Source of the DNA: Solenopsis invicta | Taxonomy: Eukaryota > Arthropoda > Insecta > Hymenoptera > Formicidae | Direction of reading: 5' to 3' | Assembly (NCBI RefSeq): GCF_016802725.1 | Contig: NC_052664.1 | Coordinates: 11,682,016 to 11,746,015 of the forward strand | DNA: 64,000 nt | Shown: positions 57,051 through 64,000 of the stretch, piece after piece | Layout of the letters: each line of letters starts with the position of its first letter | Position numbering within the stretch: the first letter of the stretch is position 1 | Position numbers and translations under genes: made by a program | The notes under the pieces: model-generated | The model's database searches: none | The model's input: only the letters and a program-made list of their open reading frames with translations | What the model was told of the DNA's origin: nothing

Positions 57051-58690
57051 ATCAACATGTTGACGTGTTAAATTTATTAGCTATTTAGATATAGAGGAGT
57101 CTACGGAATTGGTACGCAATTTACCTGCACCAACGTCATTAACGCAGCGCGTCATATCGCGCGTCACGGGATTATCTCCAGCCGGGCGAATTAATTTGTT
57201 TTTTTTTCACAAAGATCTCAAAGGGCGGCCCTCGCGGACAGTCAAAAACGATGGAGCGAGCGCGCTTTCGTTCGATAGACGCTTTTCGTGGCTGCACCAT
57301 ATCGAAGCGCTCATTAATTCAGCACTTTTACCAGGGCGGTCAGAATCCATTCCGGACGATTAGACGCCCACGATTGTCGCCGCGCCGAGATAGGGCCGAG
57401 AGATAGTTAAACGCGCACTTAGCGATTGAGCTCTTAGCGATGGCTCTCGAATCGAATCAAGGCAAATACCGCGCTTTGAGCTCGACGAGGGGGTTTGCAC
57501 AAAGACCCCCGCGCGATAATACACCCGCGATCGAGCGATCGAGCGATGGAAAGCGCGCGAGCAGATGCGCGCCGAGACAAATCAATACGACTTGGCGAGA
57601 TAATTTAGCCGCGTCCTGAAAAATTCAACGCACGCGCGCGGACAGAAGGGGGCGATGTATTCAGTTACGCCCAATTATTATCTTTCCACACCGTCGTGCG
57701 CTCCGGCTCACGTTGCTCACGAATTCCATCACTTTTTGATTGCGCGGCGACGCGTCTCTGTGCAATGGAAAATTGAAATATTCAAGAGCGGTGTCGCCTC
57801 AAACGGGAACGGGATGCGAATAATTCCGATATTCCCGGGACCGATCGGATCACGTCCGGGCAGGATCCCACGGGGACGGCTTCGGTCGGAAATAGGCCAC
57901 GAAAGTTAAATAGCGGCAGACGGGATAACGGCGGTCAGTCTGGACTGATAATTTAAGTTGTCATAAGGAGATCAGTTACACACCGGCCGCCTTGAATCGC
58001 TCTTCCACGTCCTGCCAGTTGACATCCGCGAATTCTACTTGCAACCTGTTGCTCTCTGTCTCTCTCTCCGTCCGCGCCCAGCCACCCTCTCGCGCCTCCA
58101 CCTCTTTCTCTCACGTCTCTGTCTTCGTCGTGCCCCGCTAACGGTGTTCACGTGTAAGTGCATCCAGTACTTTAAAATCTCATCGCCGCTTTACCGCGTT
58201 CGTAATCGGACTACGCCATCAAATTGCGATAGCGTGCAACCTAGGAAAAAGTCTCATCGCCATGTTCACGGTGCATTCGGCGCCCGAGTGTGCTTATCCG
58301 ACTCTCGCCTCGTGTTTACTGGATGAGATTTTTATGTTAAGCCAGTGGAACTTGAAATAAACGACCATATCTGCTCGTAAAGATAGCTGTGAGTGGAGAC
58401 GTGAAATCCAAAGGATCTACTCCGTGACGATGTCCAACGAGAACGTTTTAATTGACAAATCCTGCAGCTGTTAGATTAGGATTTACTTTATATTTAGCAC
58501 GGACTTTGCCTAATATTTTATTATTTGTGATTTTAACATTGACATTTATTTCAGTTTTCCCGGGATTTGAAATTATATTATATATAAAATTCAATTATCC
58601 ATCTCGATATAGGCAAACGCAAATTCACAAATCAGGCCAATAACGAGTAAACACCACTTTTGTTAACAACCTGTGTTAAGCTCATTTATT
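57050..58690. other. gene-free CpG-rich island
   Basis: 57100-58330 is balanced to GC-rich and CpG-rich, with GATCGAGCGATCGAGCGATG at about 57528. Three short + frames (57109-57363, 57655-57909, 58039-58326) are unrecognised. 58440-58650 is AT-richer. Confidence 0.45.
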
Positions 58691-59200
58691 CTCATTATTA
58701 AAGAACGAAATTACATTGCAAATTCAAGTGTGTGAAACATGTATTTTTGACTAACCTGTCCTTTCTCCGCAATTTGCGATTGACGAGTATAGCTACTGTG
58801 AATTACGTGTTAAAATTGTAATACGTTATCTGTACAATTACAAAGTGTGACCGTGTTCAAAACCGTATATAACCATGCTACATATAAATCATTCAAGACA
58901 TCGCAAATTGAAGTTTTATCGTCCTGTCTATTACGAGAATTAGATTGATTTCGCATTTAAACATCAAGTGTTCGGAAAGTGTCGCTTGTTCATTATTACA
59001 ATGTCAGAGGTTTGCCAGAATTCTACATCACATTACGTGTGTTTTAAATAACTATAGAATTAATTGTGATTATCATATGATATTTTATTTACAAATGGTT
59101 CGCAGTTACGTCTGGACAGTAATTTTGTAGCTAATTAAATTATATTATTTATACTATTAACGCCTTTCTTTCCTTCTCTATTATTTATTGTAGATGTAAT
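58690..59200. other. AT-rich, no gene
   Basis: Mixed to AT-rich DNA with short frames only; it precedes the MITE-like element. Confidence 0.5.
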
Positions 59201-59205
59201 ATTCA

Positions 59206-59615
59206 CACCCAGAGTTAAAAGTTATGTTTAAACTTAAATCGTTTCTTTAATTTTATTAAATTAAAGTAAAAATATTTTTGAGCACAAAGTAAAATTTTAT
59301 TTATTGATTTCAGGTTATTAGCTTTTTTTTTTAAGTAAATAAATTATTTGTTGAATTTAAGCAAAGAAAGTTCTGACAGAAATATAACATAGATATATAA
59401 TAATTTAGTTGTTCTGGTTTCAAAAATACATTTCTTTCATTTAAAAAAAGAGCAAAAGTTGCATTGCACAACTATTTCTTTAATTCTAATAAAGCGAACG
59501 ACCGAAAAATTTCTTTAAATCAAAGAAACTTTTCTTTAACCGTTTAGCAGTGAGTGCACAAATTTCTTTGATTCAAGCAAATATTTCTTAACTCGAAGAA
59601 ACTTTTCTCTGGGTG
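59206..59615. mobile_element. MITE-like element with CACCCAGAG termini, 410 bp
   Basis: The left end reads CACCCAGAGTTAAAAGTT. The right end, reverse complemented, reads CACCCAGAGAAAAGTTTC. They match over 16 bases with a two-base indel. The interior is AT-rich, has no coding capacity and is full of TTTCTTTGATTCAAG and AATTTCTTTAAATCAAAGAA motifs in both orientations. The flanks are ATTCA and CATAT, so a target-site duplication is not certain. It fits a non-autonomous DNA transposon; the superfamily is unknown. Confidence 0.6.
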
Positions 59616-59699
59616 CATATAATATTAAAAAAAATATAGTTATTTGAAAATTATTCTAGATCAAAACATCTCGACAATTTGATGTCGCGTCCTCGGTCT

Positions 59700-60595
59700 T
59701 TCGCCACGTTGAGGATACGTATTTATCTTATAATTGAACCGATTTGCCGCATTATAAAGGCACATGCTTCGTCGACAGTTTAACTTACGTGCGTCTCGCC
59801 GGAAAATTTACATGTCGCATGGTGCAGCCCAGACCGGTTGCATGCCGGAATGCTATGCGTTATCCGACTGCCGACAGGAGTTGCAGTTGAACTCGTGCGA
59901 CGGCCTCGAATGGAAATGCATCTGTGCATCGTATATGTCGCGATTTACCGTTCATCGAAGGAATGAAAACGCCCTACTCTAACCTCTCTCGACAACTCTA
60001 CCCGCCCAATCTTCCGTGCACACGGTCTCTCGCTCCGCATTCGCGACGAGGAAGCTCGTTATTCCTTCAGCGCTCAGGCAATAGGCAATAGGAATGATCA
60101 GCTTACACTTGGCATATATGAATGTAATGCATACGTGCGTCTAATGTAACCTATAATTCGCGCGCGATTGGCATGTCGCGTGAAGCATAAATTTTTTATC
60201 CACGAGGTATTTACGATAATAACGTGGTTTGGCTGTTACAATCGTAATGTCGATGGCCGGATGATCGATGTCAGCTTTCGCCGAGTACACGTATGGAAGT
60301 GCTTTCCTTTCTAGGTGGTGTCCGTGTATAACGCTCTCCAGTAAATTCCTTATTTTACATAACTTTGAAATGAGTTTTACACCAATGGAGTCGTAGTCCG
60401 AAGCTCCGTTGCCAGAGTCGTTAGCGATGCAGCATCCAATTAAATTTCGGCAATTTATTATGAAATTAATTTTTGTAGCGGCACGTGTGTCTTTTTTGTG
60501 TCGCATGTAACAATGACGGGGGACGCTCCTCTTCTCGCGAAAGAAAGAAGGCAAGTACGTTACAGTCGCACTGGTATAATCCAAGGCAAGGAACA
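59700..60595. other. gene-free island of balanced composition
   Basis: Balanced, unique-looking DNA. The 151-residue - strand frame (60141-60596) is not recognised and adjoins the duplicated block. A faint resemblance of CTCGAATGGAAATGCATCTG (59906) to the block at 60.7 kb might mark a third copy, but I do not count it. Confidence 0.4.
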
Positions 60596-60599
60596 TCTG

Positions 60600-60785
60600 C
60601 GCGGATTCGTGCCTGCTCGAAATGGAGACATTTTAAGCTCGCGGGACCTCGTCCTGCTTGGCTCCCCTTCAAGGAATTTCGGTCTATGCAAACGCTCGGC
60701 ATATATAAAGGACCAGATGTCCTGTTACCTCGACGCAATCAACTTCGAATACCTTCCGGAGAATTCACATGCGGCCGTGACAAAC
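60600..60785 (+). repeat. duplicated non-coding block, copy 1
   Basis: The core spans 60712-60779: ACCAGATGTCC, ACCTCG, CGCAATC, ACTTCGAAT, GAATTCACATGCGG and CGTG in order, about 82% identical to copy 2. An upstream similarity, GCGCGGATTCGTGCC at 60600, parallels GAGAGGATTCGCGCC in copy 2. TATATAAA at 60702-60709 lies just before the core but is absent from copy 2. The open frames across the two copies are not in register. Confidence 0.6.
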
Positions 60786-60879
60786 CTCGGCATTGCACGG
60801 GACTAGACTCCCGAAATTTTAGATGCTTTTATACGAGAAATATAAGAGGCAAGAAGCTGAACTCGTTGTTGAAAGACTT

Positions 60880-60913
60880 TCTGGTCTCTCTCTCTTTCTC
60901 TCTCTTTTTCTAG
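60880..60913. repeat. CT-rich microsatellite
   Basis: TCTCTCTCTCTTTCTCTCTC and TTTTTC. Confidence 0.85.
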
Positions 60914-61360
60914 TGTAATATTAGAAAGAAAAATGTAGATTGTGTACTAGAGAAAGAAGAAGTTTCCTAGAAAAATCTAACATGCGTACACACAAAGTTT
61001 CTATAAATTGTATGTAATACAAGTCGCTGATTTCTTTCTAAACGGTTTGTACAGCTTGAATCAGCTGAACTACAATACATTTGCCATGGAGGGTATTACG
61101 CGTCCTTCTGCAATTTATAAAGAAATACGTTTTCCCCAATGAAATGATGAAATTAATAAATACGTTGCGCGTGATTCCGAGCATTTGAGAATTTCTCGCG
61201 CGTCCGGGATTCAACGGTATTAAAGAATTCGTAATATCGGACGCACGTGTCTACAGAGGACTCCCGCTGACGTCTTTTCGCATCGAGCAACCGCATTAGG
61301 ACGACAGACACGTGTGTGGTTTTGCATATTTTGCGCGAAACACCTGCGAGAACTAAGCGC

Positions 61361-61398
<38 letters not shown>

Positions 61399-61515
61399 CC
61401 TTTTCTCCTTCTCTTTAGAGCAGAAGAGAGGCGGTGACATTTTGCGAGAGCAGAACGCCCCGTTTCTCTTCCTTCCTCTTTCCCTTTCTTCTCCTCTCCT
61501 TTCGCTCTCCCTGGT
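60914..61515. other. spacer between duplicated blocks, with CT repeat
   Basis: 60914-61150 is AT-rich, 61160-61350 balanced, and then a long CT microsatellite follows. Frames here (61153-61440, - strand; 61316-61582, +) are open because of that repeat. Confidence 0.5.
61363..61399. repeat. (CT)n microsatellite
   Basis: About 16 uninterrupted CT units ending in CCCCC. Confidence 0.92.
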
Positions 61516-61519
61516 TTTC

Positions 61520-61680
61520 GAGAGGATTCGCGCCGATGCGCGTAGCGGGCGCTCCCCGCTTATCTCTGTTTCTACGACGTAGGAGATGTGAGGAGCACCA
61601 GATGTCCCAGCACCTCGGGCGCAATCTACTTCGAATGCATATCCACGAATTCACATGCGGACGTGCTTCATGCAAATGTC
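61520..61680 (+). repeat. duplicated non-coding block, copy 2
   Basis: The core spans 61597-61665, with ACCAGATGTCC, ACCTCG, CGCAATC, ACTTCGAAT, GAATTCACATGCGG and CGTG in the same order as copy 1 and 885 bp from it. The long frames over it on both strands (124 residues +, 166 residues -) are not shared with copy 1. Confidence 0.6.
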
Positions 61681-61689
61681 TTTCTTGCC

Positions 61690-63540
61690 CGCGTCGCTCT
61701 TTCCTAAAAGAAGCCCCGACCGCGTTCATTAAAGTTATTAGTTTTGCGAGACTCGCTGGGCGTTCCAATATCCTCAAAGAGTTGCGCGGCATACGTGTTG
61801 TTATGTGAGTATTCGTAGGCACCTGGTAATACATGGAAAGTGACTGAACTGTATGAGCGATATAACATTCTTTTTTCAACACTTTCTTTCTCTTTATTTC
61901 CGTTGTTCCCTTCACGTGCGTTTCCTTATTTTTACTTTTATATTGAATTACGAAAGGTAATACTTTCCATAGCGACGCTTGCTACTCAACGGGGGAAATG
62001 TTTCTTTAGATTTAACAATTTTCTTAGATCCAAAGAAGGTCAAGTATTAGAAGAATCTGACCAAACTAATGTTTAAATTTAAAAAATGCAATTTTTTTGA
62101 CTTTTCAAATAATACATAGGTAAATATTTTTCTGAAATAATTAAATTTCCTTTTTAGTTAAACAGTTTTATTATTTTGGTAATAAAATTATTATATTACG
62201 TATATTTCATTTATCATTTATATATTCGTATTATATTTAAAAAATTTTCTTTTAACTTCTGAAACTCTATGTATTAGAAAATTATGAGTAACAGTATATG
62301 CACTTTTATGGGGAGGAACGAGGGAAGGATAAAGGAACGGGATTGAGCCATGGGTGTGCTTGAAACTTGCGTTACGCGGTTTTTATATTCTTCTGAAATC
62401 TTGCTTACGAGTTTTTAGCGGTCTCGCTAGCCATCTAGGCAGTAATAGGCGACATAAGCTAGGACCTTGCGGAAAAGCTATTAAACGCAATCAAAGAAAT
62501 TGTTATTTTATTGTAAAATATTGTTTTAAATAATCGTGTTTTTTTGCCAAATAATATGATTTAATGCAAAATTTATATTTAATTAACAAAACGATGGTTT
62601 ATTTAAAGTTATATTTTTTATGTAAAATAAGTAATGTAAGCCAAACAAATAGAGATAATGAACGTAAAGAAACACTTTTTCGTATGTATAGCCACCTAAT
62701 GGAGCAGATCGTTAAGTATAATTAATCTCATGAATAATTTGATGCTAATTATTCATAATATTGGTAAGAATTGATCAGCAATCAATCTTTGTCCTCATTA
62801 ATAAGGAATAAAGCTCGTATTTGCAAAGCAATCAAGGAACAAAAAAGCAAGAAGACCGAGCAAATTAAAGTGTAATTTTTCAACAATAAATTTATTTACA
62901 ATCAATCGTTAATAAAATGATTGTACATTTGACTTATTTTATCTTCTTTAGCAGCATTAATAAATGCATGTTAAAATTAACTAATTAAAAAGCATTAAAT
63001 TAAATACAGATGTAAGTATAAATAGATAGAAGACCATTGTATTCGAATTCTGTCGAAGATTACATTACAATTTAACAAGTCAAATCGATATAAAAGTAAG
63101 CATATTTTATAAAGTAATTTGAGAAATTCAAGCATTAAACAACGAAAAGCGGTATACGACTGATTCTTCGTGGCCTTACGAAAATAATTTGAGTCTGGAT
63201 TGGTAAAAGTAGTGAAGAAAGTTGTCAAATATGGTCAAGTAGTGACGTAAATAAATCCGATAAATGTTTGTCTGAGGAGGAAAGTAAGTCGAAGCGTACA
63301 GTCTATTAAAAATGATTGTTTGGAAATATTATTAAAACATTGCACCTTAATTTGCAAAAATGCAATATAATATATGAGCAGCTTTTATCATAATTAAATT
63401 TTAATTTTTATTTAAATGATTCTATCCTTATGAGGATGGAATCATTTAAATAAAATATCCCATATTATGAGATTATTACAGTATTTTTTCCCTCAATTAT
63501 TCTTAACCGTTTAAATATTAATTGTAAATTCTTTATGATG
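61690..63540. other. AT-rich, no gene; hairpin near the end
   Basis: 62050-62290 and 62490-63540 are AT-rich; 62290-62490 is balanced. A 17-bp-arm hairpin lies at 63406-63455. No other feature is seen. Confidence 0.5.
63406..63455. ncRNA. candidate hairpin with 17-nt perfect arms
   Basis: TTTTATTTAAATGATTC (63406-63422) pairs perfectly with GAATCATTTAAATAAAA (63439-63455). Inside, after one mismatch, ATCCT pairs with AGGAT around a TATG loop. The total is 22 pairs in 50 bases. It is short for a microRNA precursor and may be a small palindromic repeat; no mature sequence is recognised. Confidence 0.35.
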
Positions 63541-63879
63541 CTATTTTATTCATTTCTTGGTTCACGTCGCCGTAATGACTGTCTGCCGAAGCAATTAAAT
63601 CGCGTCCCGAAGACGTTCTCGAATGTCGTACTCTGAATTTTTGCTAGTTTTGCCTTACCATGGACGGTCTTATTGCACCGATAATTCGAATCGACGGGGA
63701 AACTCGCGCGGCGCACTCCGTATTTATCGGATCCCGAGACTTTATTCAAATTTCACGTCACTCGATTAAGCAGTCGATTTACTCCGGATTTGCTTTCGCA
63801 AGAACTTCGCGGTTCTCTGCGACTTCGACCACGTGCAAATTCGCAGGGATCTACTCTAATAGCGCGCGCTTAGGCAAAG

Positions 63880-63914
<35 letters not shown>

Positions 63915-64000
63915 AAGGCAGAGAGATAGACCGAGAAGAGAGAAGCGCGCGATGGTCGTCGGATATAAGACGGTATAGTTACGTGAATGTGCAAGTCCAC
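63541..64000. other. gene-free balanced island at the window end
   Basis: Balanced, CpG-containing DNA. The two short frames on opposite strands (63546-63749 and 63660-63929) are unrecognised. A GA microsatellite follows. Confidence 0.45.
63880..63914. repeat. (GA)n microsatellite
   Basis: About 15 GA units ending in AAAGAAAGG. Confidence 0.92.

Noticed and set aside
59890..59940. third copy of the 60.7/61.6-kb block
   Set aside because: Only a short, loosely similar string was found; the ordered set of core motifs is absent.
1..64000. tRNA, rRNA, CRISPR arrays, telomeric TTAGG arrays, reverse transcriptase motifs and viral insertions
   Set aside because: I looked for B-box GTTCGANTC contexts, regularly spaced repeats, TTAGG runs and polymerase active-site motifs on both strands and found none that hold up.

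Overview
This window looks like intronic or intergenic nuclear DNA from an insect, most likely a hymenopteran and possibly an ant. The reasons are the sharp alternation of AT-rich deserts with GC- and CpG-rich islands, many CT/GA and CA microsatellites, a decayed Tc3-like transposase and an ATGGCGG-containing tandem repeat of a kind I associate with ant and other insect genomes. The taxon is inference. I recognise no intact protein-coding gene on either strand. The longest open frames sit in CT-rich or CG-rich low-complexity sequence, are open on both strands at once, and show no domain.

The most informative signals are two near-identical composite splice sites on the + strand, at 20608/20609 and 46676/46677. 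Each is a branch-point-like motif 26 nt upstream, a polypyrimidine tract, then CAG directly followed by GTAAGCGT. This is the structure of a recursive-splicing (ratchet) site, the zero-length exon described in very long insect introns. Both are followed within 70-90 nt by a strong AAA/GTAAGT donor, as expected for an RS-exon. If they are real, most or all of the window is one very long intron of a + strand gene whose exons lie outside, which explains the missing genes.

The second theme is local duplication of non-coding blocks. Four islands each carry two or three diverged copies of one block, mostly 720-920 bp apart: 7.3/8.2/9.1 kb, 15.3/16.1 kb (with a looser relative at 17.9 kb), 47.9/48.6 kb and 60.7/61.6 kb. 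The copies keep 20-30 base cores at roughly 80-93% identity within otherwise dissimilar sequence. They look like constrained elements (enhancers or non-coding RNA) rather than dispersed transposons.

Layout: 0-5 kb, CT- and GC-rich non-coding DNA with an AT block at 2.0-2.7 kb and two 14-bp palindromes at 3.2 kb. 5-10.7 kb, an element-rich island, a 200-bp inverted repeat, the triplicated block and an AT desert. 10.7-20 kb, islands with CA repeats, the E-box blocks and AT deserts. 20.6 kb, first ratchet site. 21-28 kb, mixed islands. 28.5-29.1 kb, Tc3-like transposase relic on the - strand. 29.3-36.9 kb, islands, including the GC-rich 35.6-37.0 kb peak with promoter-like motifs. 37-46 kb, a hairpin, an unassigned open stretch, deserts, and an RFX X-box at 43.4 kb. 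46.7 kb, second ratchet site. 47-53.6 kb, duplicated block and GC-rich low complexity. 53.7-57 kb, AT-rich repeats. 57-64 kb, islands, a MITE-like element at 59.2 kb, the duplicated block and a 17-bp-arm hairpin at 63.4 kb.

All identities and motif calls were made by eye. No homology search, RNA folding or expression data support them.
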